NCBI GenBank assembly: GCA_950022295.1
Contig: OX465600.1
Span: 236,923,782 to 236,987,781, forward strand
Origin: Bromus sterilis
Lineage: Eukaryota; Streptophyta; Magnoliopsida; Poales; Poaceae
Direction of reading: 5' to 3'
DNA length: 64,000 nt
The translations under genes were made by a program, and so were the position numbers. Position 1 is the stretch's first letter. Each line of letters opens with the position of its first letter. Below the pieces are notes generated by a model. The model did no database searches, was not told the DNA's origin, and saw only the letters and a list, made by a program, of their open reading frames with translations. This document shows positions 11,584-23,809 of the stretch, piece by piece.

Positions 11584-13461
11584 TTCTCCATCAACAATCA
11601 TCAGTCCGTCCTTCGTCTCACTATATTTTTATCACTTCATGCGTTATGTGCTATGCTTGGAGCGTCTCACTCTTAGGTTTACTTTTTTGTTTTCTTTAGC
11701 TTTTCTTGATTTTCATAACAAGTTAGACCCCAGCTTACCATGTGTGGGAGACAAACACGCTCCACTTTCAAAATCTAGAACACATCATAGGATTTTTCAT
11801 GCTTATCTTTTTACTGTTGTGTGTTCTTTATCTTTTCTTTGCTACTGCCATGTTTAGTTTTAGTCTTAGTTTGTCTTTAGAAAGATCCTTGGATTTTGTT
11901 TAGTTTGTTGCTGGAACTCTCTTTAGTTTTCATGTTTATCTTGTTAAGAGAGTTGGTTGTTGCACTGAGTTGTGTCTTGTCTTGAGAGTAGGTAATTGAG
12001 GTTGCTATTTAATTTTAGTAGTAACTTCCAATAGTTTTGAGGCATTGATATGAGTAATGTTTGAACTTTTGGTGTCAAGAGCTCTAGCCTATTAGTGGTA
12101 GGTGTCGTAGTTTGGGAAATCCGTGTTTATTTCAAAACCTACAAAACTAGTTGAGAACTCTGGCTACTAGATGGATCACTATATTTGGAGGGATCGAATA
12201 TTAGAGTACACTCACGTACCATGAGTCGAGGATGCGCAAGTATAACCAAATCCCCATACACTCCTCCTTGGGGTACTTGTATCTTTTTAAAACTCCTTAT
12301 TAGATTGAGAGTTACCGATAATAAGTGCATGAGTTCTTCGGACTAATGTAAGTATTGAAAGTTGACACTTCCACCTCCTCATATTTTGCTAGCCTGTCCC
12401 GTGCCGTGCATTGCCTTCTTCTCACTCCAAGAGTTCGCGTCCACCTACGCCGGTTCATCCAAACCCTTGGCAAGATACGCTCTGTCATCATAAACCTCCC
12501 GATATCTTTCCTCAAAACAGTCACCATACCTACCTATCAAGGCATTTCCATAGCCTTTCTGAGATATATTTCCATGCAACATCCACCTCTTCATGACTTG
12601 ATCTTCATGTCATACATGTTCATTGCTACACTGGCAGCGACATACCCATTGCATACATCATGATAGCTACATCTTCTTTATTATTTGAGTACCTTGTAAA
12701 GTGTGAAAGATCTTCTATACCCTCTTGTAAATTACAGTGTTGCCCTTAAGTGAGGAAAATATCCCAAAGTGGACAAAATAAAAGATCCCAAAGAGGACAA
12801 ATGAGATTTAAATATAAAGAGCCATTGAGGCCACCAAAAAAATAAAAAAATAAAAAAAGGATAAAAAGAAAATAAAAAGAGAGAAAGGGGCAACACTACT
12901 ATCCTTTTGAAAGATCCACACTAGTACTCCCTCTTATCCTTGTACTCCATAGAGATGATCATACATGCATATAGCTATGTGGGGACCTTCACACTATAGA
13001 ACTTGGCTTGCATATTCCAAGGATGAGCCTCCTCAAAAGAGCTCTAGGTCTTCATGAGCGAGCAAGTTAGACGCACCCCCACTAGTTCCATTTGAGAGCT
13101 TTTCTTAGCTCTTATGTGCATCAGTTGCATGGCAATCCCTACTCCTCAAATCATATCTATAATTTGGCCTTCTCGCCTATGATTGTCCTCATTGATGGAG
13201 CCCTTCTCACCTTTTTTTCTTCCTCCTCCACCATATTTCTATCTTTGCCATCCTAAGTGTCAACTTTCGTGCTTACGCTCATCCATTGCATAAGTGCTCA
13301 AATATCGAAAAGGAGTGGATCAAATTGACTTGTACCTGGCTAGTGGTCTGGGGACGAGTCAAGATAAGATTCCAAATAAGACCAAGTATGAAAATTTAGT
13401 AGATTGAGTTCTCAACAAAAAATACTCTTTTTTCTCGTATTCCATATCCCCTTCTTGCACG

Positions 13462-15117
13462 CTGATACGTCCAAAACGTATCTATAATTTTTGCTTGCTC
13501 CATGCCTCTTTTGTGTGATATTGCTATGATCTTGATGAACTTCCATACACTTCTGATCATATTTGGACTAACCTATTAACTCAGTGCACCCCAGTGCCAG
13601 TTCCTGTTTTCTGTTGTTTTTCTATTTCAGGTTTCCCCCATATTAAAAGTGCTCCAAAAATTCGGGATAAATCCAATAAAAAACCAGCGTACAGGAAGCC
13701 TCCGGAATCACCGAGGGGGGGGGGCAGAGGGGACCCACCAGGGCCCCAGGCGCCCTCTCGGCGCGCCCCAGCGTGGGGCCGCGCCAGGGGGCCGCCTGGA
13801 CCCCCGGTGGACCCCTGGCTGCCCCCTTCGCCTATTTCTTCCCCGTGACGCAAAAAACTGAGACGGGAACCCTTTTCGCGATCTCTCCTCTGTTCCGCCG
13901 CCGCATCGCTTCCAAGATCGGGAGCACCAGAAGACTTCTTCCCGGCACCCTGCCGGAGGGAGGAATCACCTCCGGGAGCTTCTCCACCACCATGGATGCT
14001 TCCCGGATGAACCGTGAGTAGTCCACCTTGGACCATGGGTCTATGATCAGTAGCTATGTGATGTTCTCCTCCCCTCTTTGTTTTTCATGGATTAGACGCC
14101 GTGAGCTGCCATACATGATCGAGGCACATATGTAATATTTCTGCTGTCGCTATGCTGAGTTTGCTGGGATCCGATGGATTATGAGATTATGTTCAGATTG
14201 TGTTTGAGTTACATATTTGATTCTCCTCTTTTATATTTATGTTCTTGAGTAATTCTTGCATGTTCTCCGTTGTTGTTTATTGCTTTGGCCAAGTAGTAGG
14301 TAGTGAATCCAAGAGGGAGCGTTAGGCATGATTGTGGGTTCATGCCCCCTGATGACTAGCTTGAGTGACAGAAACATGATTCTAGGGGATGTGTTATTGC
14401 CACAAGGGGGAAAACAACGGTGCGTGTAAACGCGTTTGCAAGGATTGTTTACTTTACGCAAAGTTCTTTAATGAAGTTGTCCGTTGCTTTGAGTTTACAC
14501 TTTGGGTGGGATTCGCAACTTAATATTAGCGAGATGTTCTGGATAGATATCTCAAGGTGGATGATTAGTAGGTAGATGCAGATGGATTTCGGTGTACTTG
14601 TCTTGGCGTACCGCCTGTGCTTTTGAGCCTCTTCCTTTCTTTATAGCATAATTAGCATTGGTTTGAGCACATAATCCTGTCAATTACCCAGCTGTAATTT
14701 GTTTACCTCGCATGGCTATTTTATCGTCTTTTGGGAGAGAGACATCACTAGTTAACATCATAGGACCCCGGTCCATATTTCCAATACTGTTTGCACCCGC
14801 TATCAATTTACTGCTTTATTTACTTTTCCGTTGCTATCACTATCATTATTATCGCGTGCGTTTTATCCTTTGTAAACAACAAGGCCGGAGGGATTGACAA
14901 CCCCTTTGTACTCGTTGGGAGCAAAGTTATCTATTGTGTGTGCAGGTCCACGACAACCGCCAATCTCTGACGCCGTTGTCACTATCTTGTCGTTATCGGA
15001 GTTCTACTGGAGACAAACCTTGGTATCTTCACCGAGGGAAATTGCTGCTACTCTACATCTCAACCTTCCACTTTGGGTAAACCAACGAGGGGCGAGAAGT
15101 AAAGTCTCGTGACATCA
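13462..15117 (+). repeat. LTR B, near full length (1656 bp)
   Basis: Starts TGATACGTCC after GCACGC and ends GTGACATCA before the primer site region. It serves as 3' LTR for array element 1 and 5' LTR for element 2. The GC hairpin near 13760-13800 is degraded and the TATA box is altered to CTATTTCTT, so its promoter is probably weakened. Confidence 0.88.
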
Positions 15118-15127
15118 AAGCAATTTC

Positions 15128-15145
15128 TGGTGCCGTTGCCGAGGA
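15128..15145 (+). other. primer binding site, tRNA-Asp type
   Basis: TGGTGCCGTTGCCGAGGA matches the Athila-type tRNA-Asp primer site (TGGCGCCGTTGCCGGGGA) at 16 of 18 bases, about 10 bases after the LTR end. Confidence 0.85.
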
Positions 15146-15317
15146 CTCCGCTCTTCAAGATAGGGGAGTTGCACACTATCTTTTATCTTTGCTTTTTAGT
15201 CTTGTTAGTTTACCTTTCCATTTTTTGCTTTTGCCTTTGTGTCTTATATGAAAAACCACAAAAATAGTTGCTACCTTTTGCCTTTGTCTTTCTTTGCCTA
15301 GTGGTGCTATCCTCACC

Positions 15318-16445
15318 ATGGGTGCTGAACCACCCAAATATGGAAGGATGGACATGTTTCACTTGGATCGTCTTCGATTAATTTGTGCTCGCGCTAAAAA
15401 CCCAACCGACTTGGTTGAGGGAAAATCATTGGATGATCATGCTCATTATACGCGGTACCAACTATCTCAGAAAGGGAAACACTTATGGGACCAAATACAA
15501 ACTTCTTATTGCTATGCTGAGTGTTTATGCAAAATTTATGATTTTACTTGATGTTCTAATATAGATCATAAACACCTTCCTTTCCAATGTGAGTTTAATG
15601 AAAATGAGATCTTATCTTCTTATGCTAAAGGTGTTTGTGATTACTTTGATGTTGAAAAGATTGAAGAGTTTGTTGTTTTTAAAGGTGCTTATGAGATCGC
15701 TTCTTTGATTGAAAAGTATGACGATACTATTTACAAATCTGAAAACTTTGCAGTTCTTGCTTATTGCTTCGAGAATTATACTTCCAATTCTTATATTGAG
15801 GATTTAAAAAATAAAATGTTTGCTGCCCTAGAAGAGGCTAATGATTGCTTTGATGAGGAATCCCATGATTCCGAGGACTCACTTGATACTTCCCTTTCTG
15901 ATGAACTTAATACTTGCTTTGTTGATGGCCTTGATGCCAATATGGATTATTCTTGCGAAGATGAACTTCCTATAGTTCCTTACGTAAAGCATGAAACTGT
16001 TGATATTGCACCCACACTTGATGTCCCTATTATCCTTTCGAAATCTTCAAATCCAGAAAATTTTCCTCTTATCAAAGCTCAATGTGATGGGTTGCATTTA
16101 TCTTATGATCCTAAAAACTGTGTTGAAAACAATACACATGTGCTTGTAGGTCATGAACAATATGATTTATGTGATAGTTACATTCTTGATGTTGTTCATG
16201 ATACTACTGAAAATTACTTTGAGAGAGGAAAGTATGATTGTAGAAACGTCCATGTTACAAAAACACCTCTCTTTTTGTTGAAAGTTTTAAGTTGTTTTTG
16301 TTCCACCTTCCTATGCATGTCATTTTGTGCTTCTTCGATTTATTTTCTTATGAGATGCCTATGCATAGGAAGTGGGTTAGGCTTAAATGTGTTTCATATT
16401 TGCTTCCTGATGCTCTCTTTTGCTTCAAAATTCTTATTCTTGTGA
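15318..16445 (+). pseudogene. retrotransposon-borne acidic protein with hydrophobic C-terminus, unknown function
   Basis: One frame of 376 codons from an ATG in strong context (CTCACCATGGG, 15318-15320), broken by a single TGA at 15549-15551. The first ~77 residues are basic and mixed (MDMFHLDRLRLICARAK, YTRYQLSQKGKHLWDQI). The middle is rich in Asp and Glu (about residues 170-250). The last ~60 residues are hydrophobic and Cys-rich (FLLKVLSCFCSTFLCMSF), like one or two membrane spans. I recognise no gag, protease or RT motif. Its position between leader and 3' non-coding region is where gag sits in sibling elements. A second frame at 16292-16477 also encodes a plausible C-terminus, so a late frameshift may have changed the real tail. 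Function unknown; an envelope-like or accessory role is only a guess. Confidence 0.6.
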
Positions 16446-19385
16446 GATCATCTCCTATAATCCTTAAGCCTAGCTAATGGCTTTAAACAAGCGCTTTCGG
16501 GAGGCAACGCGCAACGAATTTAGGTTTTACCTTTTGTTTTTCTTCTGTTTTTAGTGGTCTTGATGATTTTTACTACTGTAGAAACATCATTGTATCTTTA
16601 CTTTTCAAGCTTGGTGCCTTTTATAGCCTCATATGACAAGGGAAGTGAAAGTTGTGACATGCTGTCCAGAAAACAGATTCTCTCCTCGTGACTAGAAAAA
16701 TCAGAGAAAAATCCCAGCTCATCTTTTTGAGCTGAAATTCTTACACAGAGTGCTCTATACAATTACGGAACTTTCGTATGTTCTGAGTTTTCTGATTTGA
16801 GTTGCAGAAGTATCCCTAAAAAATTCTTTGCTACCTGCTGGTCTGTTTTTCACAGATTCTGTCCTGTTTTGCCTTTTCTTCATTTTGCAAACCTTAAGCT
16901 TGCTTTTTATTTGAAAAAACTTTTTTGCAAGCTTGAGAAACAGTAGCCCTTCAAGAATATCTTTATTTTCAGTAGAGGAAAACTTATTTTATTATGGGTA
17001 CTAACCTCGCTAATCAGATTATGATGAGTTATGTATGAAGGGAGTTTTCAAGTGTGCGAGGAAAGATGATGAAAGAAGATTAAAAAGTGTCAAGCGTTCA
17101 AGCTTGGGGATGCCCCATGCATCCCCAAGAAATATTCAAGGAGACTCAAGCGTCTAAGCTTGGGGATGCCCCCGTGCATCCCCTTCTCCATCAACAATTA
17201 TCAGTCCGTCTCCCGTTTCACTATATTTTTATCACTTCATGCGTTATGTGCTATGCTTGGAGCGTCTCGCTCTTAGGTTTTATTTTTAGTTTTCTTTAGC
17301 TTTGCTTTCTGTTCATAAAAAGTTAGAACCCAGATTTCTTTGTGTGGGAGAGAAACACGCTCCACTTCCAAAATCTAGAACACAACATAGGAGTTTCCAT
17401 GCTTATCTTTGTTGTGTGTGTTCTTTATATTTTTCATAGCTACTGTCATGTTTTGCTCTTAGTTTTCATGCTTATATTTTCAAAGAGCTTTTGTTTAGTT
17501 TGTTGCTGGAACTCTCTTGAGTTTTCATGTTTATCTTGTTTAGAGAGTTTGCTTGTTGCACTGAGTTTTGTGTCTTGACTTGAAGTAGGTAATTGAGGTT
17601 GCTATTCTTTTGTAGAAGTAACTTGCAATAGTTTTGAGGTATTGTTTTGAGTAATGTTTGGACTTTTGGTGTCAAGAGCTTTAGCCTATTAGTGATTGAT
17701 GTCGTATTTTGGGCAATCCGTGTTTATTTTCAAAACTTACAAAATTAGTTGAGAACTTTAGCTACTAGATGGATCACTATTCTTCTGAGGGGTCGAATAT
17801 TAGAGTACACTCACGTACCATGAGTCGAGGATGCGCAAGGATAACCAAACCACCATAAACTACTCCTCGGGGTACTTGTCTCTTTGTGAAACCTCCTTAT
17901 TAGATTGAGAGTTACCGATAATAAGTGCATGAGTTCTTCGGACTAATGTGAGTATTCGAAAGTTGACACTTCCACCTTCCCATACTTTTCTAGCCTCTCC
18001 TGTGCCCTGCATTGCTTTCTTCTCACTCCGAGAGTTGGCGTCCACCTTTGCCGGTACATCCAAACACTTGGCATGATATGCTCTGTCATCATAAGCCTCC
18101 TTATATCCTTGCTCAAAACTCCCACCATACCTACCTACCAAGGCAATTCCATAGCCTTTCCGAGATATATTTCCATGCAACATCCACCTTCTCATGACTT
18201 GATCTTCATGTCATACATGCTACTTGCTTGATCGATGAGCCGCATGCTATTTGGGCCTTGCCCTAATCATTGCTACATGACGCGCTAGAATCATTGCATA
18301 TCCTGCTACACTGGCAAAGGCATACATTTGCATACATCATGATAGTTACATCCTCTTTATGATTTGAGTACCTTGTAAAGTGTGAAAGATCTTCTATACT
18401 TTTTGTAATATATAGAGTGTTGCCCCTAAAGTGAGGAAAAGATCCCAAAGTGGAAAAATTAAAAGATCCCAAAGAGGACAAATGAGAGAGAAATAGAAAG
18501 AGCCATAGAGGCCACCAAAAAATACAAAAAAATAGAAAAAAGAGAAAAATAAATAAAAAAGAGAGAAGGGGCACACTACTATTCCTTTTGAGAGATCCAC
18601 AATCGTATCCCCTCTTATATCTTGTACTCCATAGAGATTATCATTCATGCATATATCTATGTGGGGACCTTCACACTATAGAACTTGGCTTGTATATTCC
18701 AATGATGAGACTCCTCAAATGAGCTCTTGGTCTTCTTGAGCAAGCAAGTTGGATGCACCCCCACTAGTTCCATTGGAGAGCTTACCTTAGCTCACATGTG
18801 CATCCGTTGCATGGCAATCCCTACTCCTCACATCATATCTATCATTTGGCTTTCTCTCGCCTATGATTGTCCTCATTGATGTGAGCCTTTCACACCTTTT
18901 TTGTCTTCCTCCTCCACCATATTCTCTCTTTTCCATCCGAAGTGTCAAATTTTTGCTTACGCTCATCCATTGCGTGAGTGCTCAAAATGTCGAAAAGGAG
19001 TGGATCATTTTGACTTGTACCTGGATAGTGGTCTGGGGATGAGTCAAGATAAGATTCCAAAGAAGATCAAGTGAGAAACTTTAGTAGATTGAGTTCTCAA
19101 CATAAAAATACTTTTTCTCTCGTATATCCCTATCCCCTTTCTTGCACGCAAACACCATTTGGGGACATTCGAGTCACGGACAGCGAGAGCTCTTGCACCT
19201 TTATGTTCGTATGTTGCTTGTTTCAATGCTAAATATAGACTCTTTCCTGTTATGACTTGAATTGAATTACATGCCTTGATTGCTTTACTTAAAAGTTCTT
19301 ATATGATTGTTAGCATGTCACCATAGAAATTATGCTTTTATCATTTACCTACTCGAGGACGAGCAGGAATTAAGCTTGGGGATGT
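16446..19385 (+). other. 3' non-coding region of array element 2
   Basis: No gene. It holds the polypurine-like hairpins (17106-17183), an A-rich tract near 18515-18565, and ends with the polypurine tract AAGCTTGGGGATG at 19372-19384, directly before LTR C. It is the intact reference for the stretch GCACGCAAACACC...GGGGATG, which is split elsewhere in the array. Confidence 0.8.
17106..17183 (+). repeat. tandem polypurine-tract-like hairpins, element 2
   Basis: Two perfect 8-bp stems: GGGGATGC/GCATCCCC at 17106-17113/17119-17126 and at 17162-17169/17176-17183, both preceded by AAGCTT as in the true polypurine tract. Loops are 5 and 6 bases. They lie 2.2-2.3 kb upstream of LTR C. Confidence 0.8.
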
Positions 19386-20900
19386 TGATACGTCCAAAAC
19401 TTATCTATAATTTCTTCTTGCTCCATGCCTCTTTTGTGTGATATTGCTATGATATTGATGAACTTCCATACACTTTTGATCATATTTGGACTAACCTATT
19501 AACTCAGTGCACCCCAGTGCCAGTTCCTGTTTTCTGATGTTTTTCTATTTCAGGTTTCCCCCATATTAAAAGTGCTCCAAAAATTCGGGAAAAATCCAAT
19601 AAAAAATCAGCGTACAGGAAGCTTCCAGAATCACCGAGGGGGCGCCAGAGGGGACCTACAAGGGCCCCAGGCGCCCTCCCGGCGCGCCCCAGGGTGGGAC
19701 CGCGCCAAGGGGCCGCCTGGACCCCTGGTGGAAGCCCTGGCTGCCCCCTTCGCCTATTTATTCCTTGTGACGCAAAAAACCCGAGGCGGGAACCCTTTTT
19801 CGCGATCTCTCCTCTGTTCCGCCGCCGCAGCGCTTCCAAGATCGGGATCCCAAGAAGACCTCTTCCCGGCACCCTGTCGGAGGGAGGAATCACCTCCGGG
19901 AGCTTCTCCACCACCATGGATGCTTCCCGGATGAACCGTGAGTAGTACACCTTGGACCATGGGTCTATGATCAGTAGCTATGTGCTGTTCTCCTCCCCTC
20001 TTTGTTCTTCATGGATTAGACCTCGTGAGCTGCCCTACATGATCGAGGAACATATGTAATATTTCTGCTGGTGCTATGATGAGTTTGCTGGGATCCGATG
20101 GATTATGAGATTATGTTCAGATTGTGTTTGAGTTATATATTTGATTCTCCTCTTTAATATTTATGTTCTTGAGTAATTCTTGCATGTTCTCCGTTGTTGT
20201 TTATTGCTTTGGCCAAGTAGTAGGTAGTGACTCCAAGAGGGAGCGTTATGCATGATTGTGGGTTCATGCCCCCTGATGACTAGCTTGAGTGACAGAAACA
20301 TGAGTCTAGGGGATGTGTTGTTGCCACAAGGGGGAAAACAACGGTGCTTGTACTTGCTGGTGCAAGGATTCTTTACTTTACGCAAAGTTCTTTAATGCAG
20401 CTGTCCGTTGCTTTGAGTTTACACTTTGGGTGGGATTCACAACTTAATACCAGCGAGATGTTCTGGATAGATATCTCAAGGTGGATGATTAGTAGGTAGA
20501 TGCAGATGGATTTCGGTCTACTTGTCTTGGCGTACCGCCCGTGCTTTTGAGCCTCTTCCTTTCTTTATAGAATAATTAGCATTGGTTTGCGCACATAATC
20601 CTATCAACTTTCCAGCTTTAATTTGTGTACCTCTCAAGGCTATTTACTTTTCCGTTGCTATCACTGTCATTATTATCCCTTGCGTTTTATCCTTTGTAAA
20701 CAACAAGGCCGGACGAATTGACAACCCCTTTGTACTCGTTGGGAGCAAAGTTATCTGTTGTGTGTGAAGGTCCACGACGACCGCCAATCTCTAGCGCCAT
20801 TGTAACTATCTTCACCGAGGGAAATTGCCGCTACTCTACATCTCAACCTTCCACTTTGGGTAAACCAATGAGGGGCGAGAAGTAAAGTCTCGTGACATCA
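19386..20900 (+). repeat. LTR C (1515 bp, small internal deletions)
   Basis: Starts TGATACGTCC after the polypurine tract and ends GTGACATCA. Compared with LTR B it lacks about 115 bp near 20645 (CAAGGCTA joined to TTTACTTTTCC) and a shorter piece near 20805. TATA region altered to CTATTTATT. Confidence 0.85.
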
Positions 20901-21140
20901 CACGCAAACACCATTTGGAGACATTCGAGTCATGGACAGCAAGAGCTTTTGCACCTAATGTTCTTTCGTTGCTTGTTTCAATGCTAATATAGAGTCTTGC
21001 ATGTTATGACTTGAATTGAATCACATACCTTGATTTCTTTACTTTCAAAGTTCTTATATGGTTGCTAGCATGTCACCACAGAAATTATGCTTGTTATCAT
21101 CACCTACTCGAGGAAGAGCAGGAATTAAGCTTGGGGATGT
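20901..21140 (+). other. 240-bp remnant internal domain between LTRs C and D
   Basis: Starts CACGCAAACACC, ends AAGCTTGGGGATGT before LTR D. It is the 3'-terminal slice of the normal internal domain. Everything from the primer site to this point is missing, so this unit has no coding capacity. Confidence 0.85.
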
Positions 21141-22764
21141 TGATACGTCACAAACGTATATATAATTTCTTCTTGCTCCATGCATGTTTTGTGTGATATT
21201 TTATGATCTAATTACACTTTCATACACTTTTGATCATATTTTTACTAACTTATTAACTCAGTGCACCCCAGTGCCAGTTTCTGTTTTCTGTTGTTTTTCT
21301 ATTTTAGCCTTCCCCCATATAAAAAGTTCTCCAAAAAATTCGGGAAAATCAGATAAAATCAGCGTGAAGGAACCTTCCGGAGTCCCGAAGGGGGCCCAGG
21401 TGGGACCCACCAGGGCCCCAGGCGACCACCTGGCGCGACCTTGGACTTGGCCGCACCAAGGGGGCGCCTAGACCCCCGGTGCCCCCCCTGGTTTCCCCCT
21501 TTGCCTATTTATTTCCCGTGACGTGAAACTTCCGAAGACAGAACCCTTTTTCACGATCTCGCCTCTGTTCCGCCGCCGCCGCGCTTCCAAGATCGGGAGC
21601 GCCAGCTGACCTCTTCCCGGCACCCTGCTAGAGGGAAGATCGACCTTCGGGAGCTTCCCCTCCACCATGGACGCTTCCCGGATGTGTCGTGAGTAATTTT
21701 CTATGGACCATGGGTCTGTGATCAGTAGCTATGTGATGTTCTCCTCCCCTCTTTGTTCTTCATGGTTTAGACCTCATGAGCTGCCCTACATGATCGAGGC
21801 ACATATGTACTCTTTCTGTTGTTTCTATGCTGAGTTTGATGGGATCTGATGGATTATGAGATTATGTTCAGATTGTGATAGAGTAATATATTTGGTTCTT
21901 ATCTTTTAGATTTGTTTTCCTAAGTAATTCTTGCATGTTCTCCGTTGCTGTTTATTGCTTTGGCCAAGTACTAGGTAGTAACTCCAAGAGGGAACATTAT
22001 GCTCGATTGTGGGTTCATGCCCCCTGATGACACACTTGAGTGACAAAAACATGAGTCTAGGGGAGGTGTTGTTGGCACAAGGGGGAAAACAACGGTGCTT
22101 GTAACCGCGGTTGCAAGGACTGTTTACTTTACGCAAAGTTCTTTTTAATGCAGTTGTCTATTTCTTTGGGTTTACACTTTGGGTGGGGCTCGCAACTTAA
22201 TACCAGCGAGGTGTTCTGGGTAGGCATCTCAAGGAGGATGATTAGTAGTAGATGCAGTTGGATTTTGGTCTACTTATTTTGGCGTATTGCTCATACTTTT
22301 GAGCCTCTTCCTTTCTTTGTAGCATAGTTAGCATTGTGGTGCATTTATAATCCTGTCAATTGCCCAGCTGTAATTTGCTTACCTCACATAGCAGTTTTAT
22401 CATCTTTTGGGAGAGAGACATCACTAGTGAACATCATGGGACCCCGGTCCAAATTCTCATCACTGTTTACACACTTATTTACTTTTCTGCTTTTACTTCA
22501 TTTGGTATCATTACCATTATCCCTTGCGTTTGATCATTTGTAAACAACAAGACCGGAGATATTGACAACCTATCTGAACTTCGTTGGGAGAAAAGTTACT
22601 TGTTTTGTGTGCAGGTCCACGTTAGTTGCGCTGTTGACACCTACTTATCATTGCCGGATTCCTACGGGAGACAAACCCTATCCTCTACATAGGGGAAATT
22701 TTCTGCTATCCTACATTTAACCTTCCACTTGGGGTAACCATCGAAGGGCGAGAAACCATTATCA
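21141..22764 (+). repeat. LTR D, right end of the array
   Basis: Starts TGATACGTCA and is recognisable to GGGCGAGAAACCATTATCA. The right boundary with copia RNase H sequence is uncertain by a few bases because of the ATCATCATC run. The GC hairpin near 21428-21455 is imperfect; TATA region is CTATTTATTT. Confidence 0.75.
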
Positions 22765-23809
22765 TCATCTCGCACATCAGAACCTTTGGGATACCAAAGT
22801 CCCAAGGTAGGTGTATGAGCAAGATATCGAAGAATTCACTTGACAGAAATATGATGTGATTCTTTTGGATTGGCCTAAAAACATGCACACATACAAACTG
22901 AAAGCATTATGTCGGGTCTAGATGCACAATGGTAAAGGAATGAACCGATCATCGAGCGATATTTCTTCTGGTCGAAAGGTTTGCCCTTCTCATTTGCATC
23001 TAAGTGCACATTCATAGGCATTGTTGTCTTGATAGTTTTGCAATCAACGAGACCAAACTTCTTCAGGCAATCTCTGAGTTACTTCTCTTGTGAGATAAAT
23101 GTCTCATTCTTTTGTCGACAAATTTGAAGTCCCAGAAAGAACTTCAATTCACCCATCATACACATTTCGTATTTCTTCGACATCATTCGAGAAAATTCTT
23201 CGCTGATATCAGGGTTAGTATAACCAAAGATAATATCATCGACATAAATCTGACACACAAAAAGATCATTTTTGTATGCATGAGTGAAAAGAGTAGGGTC
23301 AGTGGTTCCTGGTTTGAAGCCCTTCTTTAGAAGAAAGTCCTAGAGTGTTTCATACCAAGCACGAGGTGCTTGCTTTAACCCATAAAGAGCCTTGTGTAAT
23401 CTGTACACCATATCTGGATTCTTTGGGTCTTCAAAACCTGGTGGCTACATAAAATACACTTCTTCTTCGATTTCACCTTTAAGAAATGCCCTTTTGACAT
23501 CGATTTGATATAGCAATATACCATTGAAATTTGCAAAAGCAAGCATGACACGGATGGATTCAAGTCGAGCTACTAGATCATAAGTCTCTCCAAAATCAAT
23601 ACCTTCGATTTGGGTGTAACGTTGTGCAATCAGTCGAGGTTTATTTCTTAATACAATATCATCTTCATCTTGCTTGTTGCGGAAGATCCACTTTGTACCA
23701 ATGATATTATACTTCATGGGATCAGGTCTTTCGAGAAGGGACCAGAATTCATTTATTTTGAACTGATTAAGTTCCTCGAGCATAGCAACCAACTAGTCTG
23801 AGTCCTTCA
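22765..23809 (-). pseudogene. pol: copia reverse transcriptase C-terminal part and RNase H start
   Basis: On the minus strand the RT opens with NEFWSLLERP and NIIGTKWIFRNKQDEDD, then FGETYDLVARLESIRVMLAFA and YQIDVKRAFLKGEIEEEVY. The catalytic YVDD is at 23235-23246 (QIYVDDIIFG). Toward 22800 a different frame gives LGLWYPKGSD, the lead-in to copia RNase H. Frame shifts and stops are present, for example a TAG in the YFM-PPGFE stretch near 23444 and a TAG near 23793. The RNase H is cut off at the junction with LTR D. Confidence 0.88.
23805..23809. other. target site duplication CTTCA, left copy
   Basis: CTTCA here and at 35113-35117 flank the coding-free element exactly outside its TG...CA termini. 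Confidence 0.93.

Larger units (their letters stand above)
10868..13461 (+). other. 3' non-coding region of array element 1
   Basis: No gene. It holds a small hairpin (10917-10932), two polypurine-like hairpin repeats (11499-11583), and an A-rich tract near 12830-12890. It stops at TTCTTGCACG, directly against LTR B. The last ~235 bp present in the neighbouring elements, including the polypurine tract, are deleted. The same blocks recur in array element 2 and the 41607 element. Confidence 0.8.
13462..20900 (+). mobile_element. Array element 2: LTR B - primer site - novel ORF - LTR C
   Basis: The most complete unit of the array: both LTRs, a tRNA-Asp-type primer site, one ORF of unknown function, the long 3' non-coding region and the polypurine tract next to LTR C. 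It has no recognisable gag, protease, RT or integrase, so it is non-autonomous. Its LTRs and 3' non-coding region match those of array element 1 and the 41607 element, while the coding part does not. Confidence 0.8.
7593..22764 (+). mobile_element. Tandem LTR array of Athila-like gypsy elements (LTRs A-D)
   Basis: Four same-strand LTRs start TGATACGTC at 7798, 13462, 19386 and 21141. They are separated by internal domains of about 4.7 kb, 4.3 kb and 0.24 kb. LTRs B and C each serve as the 3' LTR of one domain and the 5' LTR of the next, with no target duplication between. This is the pattern expected from unequal homologous recombination between LTRs rather than separate insertions. The array is flanked on the right by copia pol sequence at about 22765. 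The left end is beyond the Tekay-like insertion and out of view. The tRNA-Asp primer site and protease style place the elements in the Athila group, resembling cereal Sabrina/WHAM types (name not verified). Confidence 0.82.

Noticed and set aside
12830..12890. A-rich runs (also near 18540 and 46320) as LINE or SINE tails
   Set aside because: They occur at the same place in three sibling elements, so they belong to the retrotransposon 3' region.
15128..15145. tRNA-like matches at primer sites (also 3507, 28050, 43266, 60468)
   Set aside because: Only 12-18 bases complementary to tRNA 3' ends; these are primer sites, not tRNA genes.
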